From NCBI RefSeq assembly GCF_000149955.1, contig NC_030997.1, positions 1,906,714-1,970,713 of the forward strand: a stretch of DNA of 64,000 nt. Reading direction: 5' to 3'. The position numbers and the translations under genes were made by a program. Source of the stretch: Fusarium oxysporum f. sp. lycopersici 4287. Taxonomy: Eukaryota > Ascomycota > Sordariomycetes > Hypocreales > Nectriaceae. This document shows positions 1-10,380 of this stretch, piece after piece. Each line of letters begins with the position of its first letter. Position 1 is the first letter of the stretch. A model generated the notes under the pieces. That model did not search any database. It was not told the origin of the DNA and saw only the letters and a list, made by a program, of their open reading frames with translations.

Positions 1-1964
1 CCCTTATCTCCAAGTCTTAGCTGCCGTGGTGCCGCAATCACATCTACAGTAAATGATCAACGACTTGCAATGAGCTGCACAGTGGTCTCTGCAACGTCTA
101 TCGAGGTCAGCTTCAGAGGTTCCAGAAAGTCGCAGCGCGTCATTTTCGGGATCAATCGGTTGTCCTTTGACGTTTGTCGGCTCAGAGTATTAACAGTCTA
201 GCATTGACGGCTTCAAATATTTCGCAATAGGAGTTGTCTTACATCAAATAAACATCAAGTATATCATCACTGATTCCCAAGATAGATGCGATCAAAATGT
301 CATCTCATAACGCCGTAGGTGGCATACAAAATAGGAGCATGATTGAAAACGTTGAGCAGCTTATTGGGAATGTCCTTTTTCAGCGTAGGAGCATTTTCGA
401 TCTCGATAAGTCGGTAAATTTACAGAGGCTACTTGCCTTGCTTTTGCCCAGACTTCTCCCAGTGATAAGGCATATCTTATTAGTAACTTATGATAGAGAG
501 AACCCCATGAAGCCGGCACACAAAGCTCTAAACATATCATAGAAACTACTTTAACATACAGAATCGGACAGCATGGCTCCTTTGCGTTGGGAGAAGAAGC
601 TTCTCCGATTCAGGCCAAAGTCCAGCCGCGTGGCGATGGCTTCTAGAAGCGCCAACCTTGTGTAAGTGAGATTGAGTTAGGAATTGGAACAAGGAGGATC
701 GGCGCTTGTGGCTGATGGAAAAAGATATCGTTTACTGGAAACCTGGCGATGCACAAGTCGATATGGATGAGATGCCATTGTAGATACTTTGCAGCTTCAT
801 AAGGCAGACCATGTCTTGCTGTAAGCGTCAGGGAAAGAGGAGTCTGCTTGATGTTAGCGAGACTAGTTCCGCACAGAGTAAATATAGACCAACAAAACGG
901 GTCTGAGTTGTTGATTGAAGTAGCTTTCATCCGCAGACTTACTTCTCGTGATCCAATATGTGTACGATTGCCAAAACTACCTATCTTTGAGGTCATCGCA
1001 GCGAGGATGACTTGAAGTGGCGTTTCACATCACTCAGTCGACATGCCTGCAAGGGCTCAATATTTCCGATTAGCGTCGTCGCAGGCTGTGTTAGTAGGTA
1101 AGCACTGGCATGCATCGGGAAAAACTCAAAAGTCAAAAGACTGCCAGTGAAGATGATGTGCAGGGTCTAAACTCGATTCGGGGGATCTTAGCGCTGGTGC
1201 CCTACTCCAGAATCTGGGATTGACTAAATTTGGGCACTAGTTCAGGGGGTTAGATACCCAATGCCTCCCCATTTCCCGTCATCCACACGTGATGCACGTA
1301 TTCCCAGTTGTAGGATATCTATAGATGGCATTTATGCTCGGCAGAGCGCACACGCGTCAGTGTGTTTGAGCTTGAATATCGGCAATTGCAGCATGACTGG
1401 ACGCCCAGCTCGTTGACATTTCCCATCGTGGCTGCACTCGCGACTCATGCCCCTGACGAATGACATCACCATCCTCCCCTCCCCCAAGTCTCGGTCCATC
1501 GGCAAAATGCTTCTCTCTTTAAAATTCCCCGTCTAGAGCCTGAATCTGGTTAAGATTGATCATCTGTGGCTGATCTCGAGCGATCGAGGGGCATAGCGAA
1601 AACTTTATCGCGATTCTCCAACCCAAGAAACATGTTAGTGCCGAGTCTATTCCCGAACCTCGCAGCCACCGTCAAAGCGCCAGTGTGCATGGTAATTTGC
1701 TTCTGGCCACTCACGCAGCGCAGAGAAGAGGCACACGAAACTGGCGTACACCAAGATAGCCACCATCCCAAGTCTCTTGACCTTTGGTATGGTGTTGAAG
1801 CAAGTTCGGTGGTGGCAGTGGCGTGTCTGTCGAACGTTTGTGGAATAGCGTTTTACCTCGACTTTTGCTTAAGTGCTTTTCTTCCCCCATGTTCCAAGCG
1901 CGGTCTTCGTCCCCGCGAGACTGAGTTGCAGCGTTGACCCGTTCACTGTCTTCATGTCGCCAAA
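1..1964. other. Gene-free upstream stretch
   Basis: I see no convincing gene here. The longer open frames begin at non-ATG codons or have no recognisable composition; an 81-codon ATG frame at 297-542 (+) and a 117-codon frame at 643-996 (-) are possible but unsupported. The last 400 bases probably hold the promoter and leader of the membrane-protein gene that starts at 1965. Confidence 0.5.
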
Positions 1965-3291
1965 ATGCCTGCAGGGCCGTCCGGTGTTGTTGTGTTGGTA
2001 TGGGATCAATCGCGAGCTCTCTGGATCATCAATGTCTAACAATGGCACGCCCAGACCGTCATCTACGTCCTCATCTCGCTGTCCGCGATAATCATCGGCG
2101 CCCGAATCTATCTACGATTGGCAATACAAAAGCAGCGCCTCGTAACAGCAGACTGGCTACGCATATCAGCATGGTGCACCGCATTCGTCACCGGCTTCTT
2201 CGACATACTCTATGCGAAAGAGGGCGTTTTGCATCCCGGGATCAACTACACTCTGTCTAATTGGGATGCCCCGTTGGAGCAGCAGATCAGAGTCCGGAAG
2301 GTAAGTGTTGTAATTACCCACGAGGGAGATTGAGCTGATTGAAGGTCGCAGTACAATTGGGTCAATCCTTTCCCATTTTACACGACGTTCTATCTCTGCA
2401 AGGCATCGCTGCTCGTTATTTATCTACAGCTATTTCCACCATTTATGGTTATAAGAAGACTCATGGTCTGGATCGTGGTCGTGTATTGTGTCTGCGCCTA
2501 CATCGTCACCATTTCTCTCCAGCTCTTTCTCTGCTATCCAATTCAACGGAACTGGTATTACCGGACAATCATCTTCGAAATTCCCTTTCTAATAGTATTG
2601 CTAGGTCTGTCACGAAGCCTGAAGAAGCATGTGAAATCACCACGATACTTCTTCTGTTCCAAATCAACTGGGTGTTGCATTTCGTCGGAAGCATTGCTCG
2701 CAAGCTCGCCTATTCTCTTTGGCCTGTGATACAACTAATAACTTTGTAGTTTTCTGTCTTCCGTTCTTCATCATCCACAATCTTAATATGCGAAGGAAGG
2801 TTAAAGTCAGTGTATACTGCATCTTTCTCTTGGGAATCATCGACATAGCTTTTTCCCTCACGCGCTTCTTGACCATTCAGCTCGGTGATAGCGAAGACTT
2901 TCGATCTTTTACGATAATTGGCAAGTGTATTTCACGATAAAACTTGGAAATATTATCTAACCTCTTGTCAGAACTCTGGTGTTCCCTCGATGTCTACATC
3001 GGTCTCGTCATCTGCTGCATCCCAGCTCTCCGACCATATCTTCACAGGAAAGGAGTCAACTACAACTTCCAAGAATCAGGACGCCCTTCGAAGTCTGGTC
3101 ATGCGATACGCCGGACAGGCCAGAGCGGATTTGAAGAGATAATCCAGGGGTCAGGACTTGAGGGCGATTGCCGAAATGATTCATGGTCTGCATCTCAATC
3201 TTGTGAGATTACAGCAGAATTGAGTGATAAAAAGGGAAATGGTAGTGATATCGAGCTGGTTAGTGTTGAGATCAATAAGAGTAGTGCGTAG
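1965..3291 (+). CDS. Rhodopsin-type (Pth11-like) seven-helix membrane protein
   Basis: Six exons give 355 residues: 1965-1997, 2055-2300, 2352-2554, 2605-2699, 2750-2920 and 2972-3291. The product matches the fungal integral membrane family with a rhodopsin domain: seven hydrophobic helices, a CYPIQRNW motif after helix 4, FCLPFFII in helix 5 and ELWCSLDVYIG before helix 7, then a polar cytoplasmic tail. The start has a good context (CAAAATGCC) and a short 11-codon first exon. All introns are 50-57 bp. Two of them, 2700-2749 and 2921-2971, keep the conserved frame only if the donor is GC (gcaag) rather than GT. There is no CFEM domain and no signal peptide. Members are thought to sense surfaces or small ligands at the plasma membrane, but the ligand here is unknown. 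Family assignment is firm; the individual role is not. Confidence 0.85.
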
Positions 3292-4044
3292 GTCGGAGAT
3301 ATTCAGCGCGATAAAACAGCAGCGATTAAATACAGCATCAACTACTTGTCCCTCGAGTCCAGTCGAGTCGCGACTTACAAAGTCGTCTCCCCGAGGGTGT
3401 TGAAATGGGCAGAGCACATCTCTCAAAGATCCCAACTCATATACTTAGGTTCCAAGTGTATGGAAGAAGGGGTAGTTGCTAACATCTGTATAGTGATCGA
3501 GAATAGACATGATATCAAGTCAAAGGGTCAAATATAATGTGATCAAACTCTTTCAAAATTCATCACGTTCAACTTCATCAGTGTTAAACTCACACGCTCA
3601 AGCGACACACGATGAATGTCTGCAAGGACCACCGCCTATTCATCGTGGACATTGACTGCACGAAGCTCCGTCACGTCTCATATGTCGCTAGTTGATCTTT
3701 GGCAAGGATAATAACGGGATGAATAATACAATTTAGACTATTGATAAAATCTTTTTCAACTTCACCATGGACATAGTCCAGCTTTTGGATGAAAATTACA
3801 AAACTCATCATAAGCTTAGGTTAGTCTTCTCATACCAGTTTAGGAGGAATGGTCGAAATGAGGATTCATGGTGGTCGGACTAACAACCGGCTCGAAGCCA
3901 GCGCCTTTCTGACTGGGGCTGGCTTTAGGGGTGCGCTTCGAGTCGCACAGCAACAAGCTGCAATGAGTCGTGACCAAAGGTTGGTGTACAGGCCGAAGAG
4001 GTATCGTGTCCTTTTTATCTGTGCTTGCAGGCTCAAGTTTAACC
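3292..4044. other. Gene-free stretch
   Basis: AT-rich spacer with no open frame that looks coding. A longer minus-strand frame at 3840-4268 overlaps the next entry in another frame and reads like a shadow. Confidence 0.5.
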
Positions 4045-4419
4045 TTATGAGCAGCAATCAGCTGCATAATTGCAGGCTGAGGAGGGCAGCATCGAGTGCG
4101 TAGTAGTTGAAGGTTGGCGCGACGTGGGATGCAATGCCTTTTAGGATATTTACCAGCTTTTCGGTGATTGATAGTGGCAGTGGCATCCGTGGCTCGGGGA
4201 TGTGATGATCTTGCGCCAAGCTTTGTTGGTCGTTTGTTCCGTACCTTCGAAGGTATCCTCCGTTCCAAGCATAGACATCATGTTGACAAAGTCGAAAGAT
4301 GCGATCGCGGTGGTGGGCTCATTCCGCTCAAGCCCAGCAGCGACATTTTCGAGCGCAAAGAGGCCAAGAAGGAACGCGAGAAGTGACGCGAGAAGGAAAG
4401 CGATCGTTGACAGCTTCAT
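4045..4419 (-). CDS. Possible small secreted protein
   Basis: An ATG at 4419 opens a frame that starts with a strong signal-peptide-like stretch: Lys at position 3, then about 20 hydrophobic residues and an Ala-Ala cleavage-like site near residue 28. One splice model that keeps frame uses exons 4419-4245, 4194-4156 and 4076-4045, giving 81 residues that end in a short Cys-containing tail (CNYAADCCS). The unspliced alternative gives 89 residues and ends at 4150. I do not recognise a family, and either model could be wrong. If real it would be a small secreted protein of the effector type, which is inference from size and signal alone. Confidence 0.3.
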
Positions 4420-4828
4420 TTTTAGCGGCGCTTTGTCGAACAGGGGGAAATAACGGAAACGATAGCGTTAATTATATGCGAATTTGTAATTTATTAATCA
4501 GAAACGCGCAGAAGCCAGCTTAAGAGATACAAATGTGATTATGGGAGGGGAAACAAAGCTGTGAAGTTTTCATCTACTACGGTCCTACTCCAAGTATGCA
4601 ATATCATTACTAGATCCCTCTTAATTCACTACAAATATGTCAAATAATAAACGCCTTTACACCAGACATGGTTAATAATTTCAGGGAGAATTTCCAAGTT
4701 TATAAATAAATTCGATTTTAATCAACTTCTCTAAATTGGAAATTTAACAGTCTCCATAACAGGCTCGTTGTCATACAATACTACTATTGTGGACCCTGGA
4801 TGGTGAAACGTAGTCATTTAGCCAGCAT

Positions 4829-5206
4829 TCATGGCCGAGAGCCCATGTGCTTCTGATTGCCAGATTCCAGCCTTTTGTTCACCTCTTCCAGCCTCTGGCC
4901 CATCTCGTCCAGCATCTGGAGTACCTGCACCTGTAACAGCCCGAACTGTCGTCGGTGACCTTCAGCCACTCGCTGGTCCACTCGATTGGTGGCTAAGGCT
5001 ACCATGCCCACGATCAGCGGCTGAATCTGATGCAGTTTTTCGACAAGCAGTACCATCTCATTCGGAGGAGGCATGGTGGTACCTCGCTGGCCCTTTGAAT
5101 CGGGGCAAAGGATTACCGGATATGTAGTCTTTGTTTCGAGAATGGAGTCTTCGAGTTCGTTTAATTGAATAAGGATGTTGTAAGAGAGGTCCTGGAATGG
5201 TGCCAT
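4829..5206 (-). CDS. Small orphan protein with C-terminal coiled coil
   Basis: A single-exon gene of 125 residues starting at the ATG at 5206. The open frame extends further upstream, but the extension has Cys-rich, non-coding-like composition, so the internal MAPFQDLSYN start is preferred. The C-terminal third (about residues 85-120) has heptad spacing of Leu, Val and Met and Glu/Arg-rich faces, typical of a coiled coil; the centre has a proline-rich turn (MPPPNE). There is no signal peptide or membrane segment. I do not recognise the family. The neighbours give no clue to its function. Confidence 0.5.
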   Translation of the reverse strand: MAPFQDLSYNILIQLNELEDSILETKTTYPVILCPDSKGQRGTTMPPPNEMVLLVEKLHQIQPLIVGMVALATNRVDQRVAEGHRRQFGLLQVQVLQMLDEMGQRLEEVNKRLESGNQKHMGSRP

Positions 5207-6543
5207 CTTTGCAGTGTAAATGGAGAAGGGACGTTTTGGATAAGTATAGTGGGTAGATGTGACTAAATTGTTAATTGGTGTTGTGATATTAATCATAGAA
5301 TGGCACACATGCCCATTTATACATATTGTCCAACCCCTACAGAGAGTTTGTTCACATCGAATAAAGCTACACATACGTGGTCCCTGGTAGTAACATTAAC
5401 GAATGTTCAGGAATTGCTGCAAGGAATATGAACACAAACCATCACAAAGGAATGATCAAGGCTTTACTTCATGAAAGGACGGCTATAACAATGCATTTTG
5501 GATTTTGTAGAAGCATCCGTAACATGAACACGGTTCAGGTTGAAACTGGAGGACAAAGGGAGTTATAGTTCTTTGTTGACTTGCTGTCTTTGAGGAGGTG
5601 ATGAGTTAAGAGGCTTCCATTAGTTCTTTGTTGAAACTGGCTTCTTAGGCCGAGATGTGGAACCATGGAGCAAGAAAACATCAAAGCTGTCAACAGGCGG
5701 GAGAAACAACTGAACTGATCTAATATTTAATAAAGGTATATCAAACTTAGCTAAGTCTTGGCGTAATTTAGGGTAGCGGCCCCCAGTTCTCTTACCACTC
5801 TCGCATGTCCCTGACTATACCAACTAGGGACCTGCACGCCAGTAGGTGTTGGCTGGTTCGAGCTAACAATCATTGTGTTCTGTACCAACGCGGCATGGAA
5901 AGTCAGAGATTGCTGGTCCTGGCGAGCTGAAAGATGAAATGAGAAGGTTTGAATGAGTCGAGGGATGCAATCGAGGTCTTTCCCCGCAAGTTCCGTCTAC
6001 TAGCGGCGGTGGTTGCCGCAGATGCCGTCCGTCTTGGCGATCTAGTCAATCTAACGGCCATGTCCCGTCCTCAGCCGCACCAAATCAGGAGCTAATGGCT
6101 GAACTATTGACTGTTAACCCTGAACCAGCTTCATTATAACTATAGCGTAAGCACTCGACGGCTTGGAATGAGGCTATAGGGAGCATTCTCAATTGGTTAG
6201 AAAAGAGCCGTGGCTAGCTGACATGCCTAAGGAAGGTTTTGAACCACTGTGAACTGGAAGAGGCAGCCCTAATCCCTTGGTGGCTTGGGCCTGGACTAAT
6301 CTGTAAAGCCACCCGAACTTCCGCCTCCAATGATTTTAGTGCTTGATCCGTGCTTCCGCCCGCCACCAAGCATCAGCTCTGACGACTCTGCCGCTTTCGA
6401 TATTTTCGTACTCAGCCGCTCTGGCTAGTATACCTCTAGCTCTTACATTACGACTCTAGGGAAAGGAGATAAGAGCTGAGAGGGTAGAGGCCGGGAATGA
6501 GCGGGTCGTCAAGGGAGGCTATTGAAGTTAGATGTCAGAGGAA
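5207..6543. other. Long upstream region of the RNase T2-oxidase gene
   Basis: No gene recognised in 1.3 kb. The stretch becomes GC-richer from about 5900 and probably carries the promoter of the large gene at 6661. No transposon ends or repeats are obvious. Confidence 0.45.
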
Positions 6544-6549
6544 TATATA
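6544..6549 (+). promoter_or_regulatory. TATA-like element upstream of the RNase T2-oxidase gene
   Basis: A TATATAG motif lies about 115 bases before the ATG at 6661, a usual distance for fungal TATA-type promoters. It suggests a regulated rather than housekeeping promoter. Only the motif is visible; its use is inferred. Confidence 0.4.
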
Positions 6550-6615
6550 GAGAGCTAAGTATCAGTCCTCAAGCGCCCAACCCGGAAACCGTAAAACAAA
6601 AGAATACAACAGTAG

Positions 6616-6638
6616 ACAAACAAACAAACAAACAAACA
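6616..6638 (+). repeat. (ACAA)n microsatellite in 5' leader
   Basis: Five to six uninterrupted copies of a 4-base CAAA/ACAA unit just before the start codon at 6661. A-rich unstructured leaders are common in well-translated fungal mRNAs. Confidence 0.8.
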
Positions 6639-6660
6639 TCATAGTGCATCTTGGTCAAAC

Positions 6661-9600
6661 ATGACTTGGCACGCCCAACTTGCACTGGTGCTGGGCTTGG
6701 TCTGCCTCGCATCAGCCAAGTGCACCGGCATGTCAGACGACTGCTCCTCCAACCCCATCCCCCTACGCCAATTCAACCCCCTCAACTTCCACGCTACAAC
6801 GTGCAACCTCAAGTGGAATAACGGCTGCACCAGAAACAAGAACGGGCAGCTACAGCAAAAGCCTCCTCCCTTCTTACTATGCAATTCTGGGCAGTTCCCC
6901 TCCGGACTGATCCCCGTCGACGCCTATACACTGGCGATGCAGACGAGGGACGCTGGCTCTCCACAAAATTCGGCTAAGTACACGCTGCACGGTCTATGGC
7001 CTAGCTCGGCAGGCGGCAATGGTGCAAGGGATCAGCCCTACGGGTGCCTCAACGGGGAGGAGTTCGATGAGAGCATCCTCAAGACATTTGGCGACCTGCT
7101 GAGCTACTTCTGGCCGACGGACCCAAAGTTCGGAAACACAATGCAATGCTTCATATTGTCGGAGTGGATGAAGCACGGCACCTGCGCCGTCATCCCCGGC
7201 GCAGACGGTAACGCATTCCGCCTCTCGCAGGAGGCTTACTTCCGCACGGCGTTTGTGCTTGCGAATGAGTTCAATGCCAACGCCGCGCTGCGCCAGCAGC
7301 TTGACGAACCGGGTTCGGAAGACCTGGAGTCGAATGTCAGCACCGGCTGTGTGCAGTGCGCGTATCTCGCAACGGTGGACTGGGATGGGACTGATGTACA
7401 GAGTGTGCCGCGCATGTCGGGTGATTGCGTTAATCAGTGCTTTGCATGTGGTGATAGCTGGGATATATGCCCGCCGGCGCAGCTCAACAGCACTGTAGAG
7501 CTTGACCCTAGCAACGCACCGGTGGACACAACCGACAGCGGAACTAACAGCGATGGACTGGCCAACTTCGCGGTGCTGGACTTCGCCATGCCAGCCTTTA
7601 TCAGTAACAACACTTCACCCTGGGAAGGCACCTGGCGTTCATTCGGTGTCCGACCAAATCTAAGCTGCCTACCCTGCACCTACCCGGGACGCCCCTCATC
7701 CTGGCCTGCACGGGAGCCGACACCAAATGGAACCAAGACAAACCAACCACCCCTAGACCGCATACATCACACGCTTGGGCCGAAGGAGCTGGTTCTGCGA
7801 TGCGGTGGCAATCGTCTCGAGGAGTGCCTGGTGCAGCGACTACCAGATATCGGCGGTCTCGAGGCGGCTTTCTTAGCCTGCAATCACACTGGTCAACCGG
7901 CGCCAGCGAGCTTCTACACTGCGATGGACACACCTGGGTGCGGTAACTTTCTCATGTTCCGCTGTAAGGCGTCGGCCGAGGGATGTTCCTTTTCCCCAGA
8001 TGCTACCTCAGCGGCGTCCAAGTCTAAGACCAAGACCAAATCTGGCTCTGACTTCGAGCCTACCCTTGTTAGCCACTCCCAGCCTGGCATTGCCGGGGCA
8101 CCGACTAAGCTGCTGGGCCTATGGCGTTCACTCCAGGTATCGAGCCACTATGAAGAGGGCCTCGCGAACTGGAGCTTTACCTCCGATGGCCAGGCGTCGG
8201 TGAAGTGGCCCAATCACCCTGAGCGCGGCGTGGAACGCTACTCAGTCTCTCACTCCAGAGAAGATCCCAGAAAGGTGCTCCTCGCCACCGCCAGCGGTGC
8301 TATCACGACCTGTCGCTTCAAGTTCCAATACCAGCCAGTATATTCCTACGCCGTGCTCGACTGTACAGCTGGAGATAAGAAGACGCAGTGGGCCATGGGA
8401 CGGTGTAATCCATGTAGCGCCGAGTGTCGCTACTCGTGCAGTGCCGAGAACGACAACTGCGGCGCCGGATCGTGCGACCCTTCTGAGTCATCGTCTGCTG
8501 GTGCCCTGCCCTCACCTCAAGTTGACAGCAACCATAGGTGGTGCACTCCCGAGGACTCCAGCTGCTGGCCTACCAAGACGGCGATTGACAAGCTAGAGAA
8601 GGCTCTGGACCCTGCAGTACCCCGACTTGGCGTCCAGTGGAGCAACTATCCAGCACCGCAGCCCGCGCCAGTTCCAACAGGTTCTATCAACAACCAGGCC
8701 TTCTATGGCTTGGGTAGTAAGGGGCTTAAAGCGCTGTACTATTACGAGGATATCGCTGAGATGCAGCGCCCGTGCTTCAACATCAAAGACGGCGTTAATA
8801 TTTGGAACACAGCCTCTGATATGTGCAAGGCAGCATTGCACCAGAATGAGTACCGCAATTGGAACCCCTTCATCGTCGTCTTCCCTCTTAACCAGCGCCA
8901 TATAACTGCAGCTCTCAAATTCGCCGCGCAGCATCGCCTGTGCATTGCAACAGCTGGTACTGGCCACGAGTACAACAGCCGCAACTCATGCCCGACAGGC
9001 GGGATCCTCATCCGCACAATCCTGCTCAAGAACAAGGAGTTTCTTCCCACTTGGAGCGAGGACCCAGCCTTGGCTCCCGCGGGTGCGTTCCGCTTTGGCG
9101 CAGGCTCCATCTTTGCTGAGATTCATGCCTTCTCTGCCAAGTACGACCGTGTCGTGGCGTCGGGGTGGTGCTCTACCGTTGGCATGACAGGCTACCACCT
9201 CGGCGGCGGCCACGGTCCTTTTGCACCCTCCATGGGCCTCGGCGTCGATAACGTGCTCGAGATTGAAGTTCTACAAGTCGGTCGCAGCATTCACGGCCAA
9301 ACTGTCGTTCACAAGAAGACCGTCAGTCGTCGTAAGAATCCACAGCTCTTCTGGGCCATGCGCGGTGGTGGCGGCGGTGTCTGGGGCGTCATTCTCTCTA
9401 TGACGATCCGTGCTCACGCTGTGCCTGACGGGGGCCTCAGCCGCGTCTTCATGTCCCAGACCGGCACGTTTTGCCCTGGTTCAAAGAGCAAGTTTGGCTA
9501 TGAATGGCTGCGCGAGATGTGGCCTCGCTTCGCTGAGTGGCAGCTGCGCCTCAACTCCAAGGTGAGCACGCAGCCAAGCTTCTTCATTGATACCAGCAAG

Positions 9601-10380
9601 TACAAGAAGGGCGACCTCTGCACGGCCACCTGGACTTTCAACTTTGAGTACTTCTACGCTGGTGGTCAGAAGGAGCAAGACTATGTTATGTTCCGTGACA
9701 GTCTCAAGGACGTGCTGCAGACAAAGACTATGCAGGAGGATAACTTCAACTCGGCGTATGACTACCTTCTTTCTATGCCTCCGAACAAGTTCCAAATCTC
9801 CGTCATGAACCCGCTACCAGCTCCGCACGAGCCCTCCGACGATGCCACAGGCTCTCAGAACTCGGTCTTCGTCTCGCGCGAGGACATGGAGACAAAATTC
9901 GCCTCGACCATGATGGACGTGCTGGATATCTGCGTCAACAGCCTCAAGACTCCCGATAAGACTTCCCCTGATCCAATGGGTTACCGCTGCGGCTTCCACT
10001 ACCTCTACACGTCGATAACAGGCAATCTCGGGAGCGCACAGCCAGGCGACACGGCCATCTCTCCAGGCTTCCGCTCGGGTCTCATGCTATGGAACGCGCG
10101 CACGCTATCGACGAAGCAGTGTGAGGACACGATCTACAAGCTTGGGTCGAACAGTTATTTCTCTGAGAGCTCGTATGTTATGCATAACTGGACGGATAGG
10201 TACTGGGGCGAGAAGAAGTATAAGCAGTTGCTGGCTGTGAAAAGGGCGCACGATCCGGGGAATTTGTTCTGGTGCCATCATTGTGTTGGTGATGATCCTG
10301 ATGACGCATATGGGAACCCGCTGGGTGTGAAGAAAGCGCAGGATGTTAAAGTTGATTCTTATAAGAAGGACGAACTGTAG
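6661..10380 (+). CDS. RNase T2 fused to berberine-bridge-type FAD oxidase, with KDEL
   Basis: A single 3.7-kb open frame without introns, 1239 residues. Residues 1-19 form a signal peptide. Residues about 20-230 are RNase T2: the CAS I motif HGLWP is at 110-114 and the CAS II motif SEWMKHGTC at 167-175, so both catalytic His and the Glu/Lys are present. A Cys-rich middle (about 230-630) holds two similar segments beginning WEGTWRSF (321) and LLGLWRSL (484). From WCTPEDSSCWP (627) the protein is a covalent-flavin oxidoreductase: FAD-binding PCMH fold about 735-920, the flavin-linking His in ATAGTGHE (His769), GGGHGP (848-853), FWAMRGGGGG near 900, and a BBE C-terminus with YWGEKKY (1181) and CHHC (1205). 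It ends KKDEL, an ER-retrieval signal. Several N-glycosylation sequons fit an ER-lumen or secretory location. T2 enzymes cut single-stranded RNA; BBE enzymes oxidise alcohols, sugars or alkaloid-like substrates. The true substrate is unknown. Confidence 0.93.
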   Translation: MTWHAQLALVLGLVCLASAKCTGMSDDCSSNPIPLRQFNPLNFHATTCNLKWNNGCTRNKNGQLQQKPPPFLLCNSGQFPSGLIPVDAYTLAMQTRDAGSPQNSAKYTLHGLWPSSAGGNGARDQPYGCLNGEEFDESILKTFGDLLSYFWPTDPKFGNTMQCFILSEWMKHGTCAVIPGADGNAFRLSQEAYFRTAFVLANEFNANAALRQQLDEPGSEDLESNVSTGCVQCAYLATVDWDGTDVQSVPRMSGDCVNQCFACGDSWDICPPAQLNSTVELDPSNAPVDTTDSGTNSDGLANFAVLDFAMPAFISNNTSPWEGTWRSFGVRPNLSCLPCTYPGRPSSWPAREPTPNGTKTNQPPLDRIHHTLGPKELVLRCGGNRLEECLVQRLPDIGGLEAAFLACNHTGQPAPASFYTAMDTPGCGNFLMFRCKASAEGCSFSPDATSAASKSKTKTKSGSDFEPTLVSHSQPGIAGAPTKLLGLWRSLQVSSHYEEGLANWSFTSDGQASVKWPNHPERGVERYSVSHSREDPRKVLLATASGAITTCRFKFQYQPVYSYAVLDCTAGDKKTQWAMGRCNPCSAECRYSCSAENDNCGAGSCDPSESSSAGALPSPQVDSNHRWCTPEDSSCWPTKTAIDKLEKALDPAVPRLGVQWSNYPAPQPAPVPTGSINNQAFYGLGSKGLKALYYYEDIAEMQRPCFNIKDGVNIWNTASDMCKAALHQNEYRNWNPFIVVFPLNQRHITAALKFAAQHRLCIATAGTGHEYNSRNSCPTGGILIRTILLKNKEFLPTWSEDPALAPAGAFRFGAGSIFAEIHAFSAKYDRVVASGWCSTVGMTGYHLGGGHGPFAPSMGLGVDNVLEIEVLQVGRSIHGQTVVHKKTVSRRKNPQLFWAMRGGGGGVWGVILSMTIRAHAVPDGGLSRVFMSQTGTFCPGSKSKFGYEWLREMWPRFAEWQLRLNSKVSTQPSFFIDTSKYKKGDLCTATWTFNFEYFYAGGQKEQDYVMFRDSLKDVLQTKTMQEDNFNSAYDYLLSMPPNKFQISVMNPLPAPHEPSDDATGSQNSVFVSREDMETKFASTMMDVLDICVNSLKTPDKTSPDPMGYRCGFHYLYTSITGNLGSAQPGDTAISPGFRSGLMLWNARTLSTKQCEDTIYKLGSNSYFSESSYVMHNWTDRYWGEKKYKQLLAVKRAHDPGNLFWCHHCVGDDPDDAYGNPLGVKKAQDVKVDSYKKDEL

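Noticed and set aside
643..996. 117-codon minus-strand frame
   Set aside because: No conserved motif, no signal, unlikely composition; might be chance.
1566..1937. 123-codon plus-strand frame
   Set aside because: Starts at GTG and has no coding-like features.
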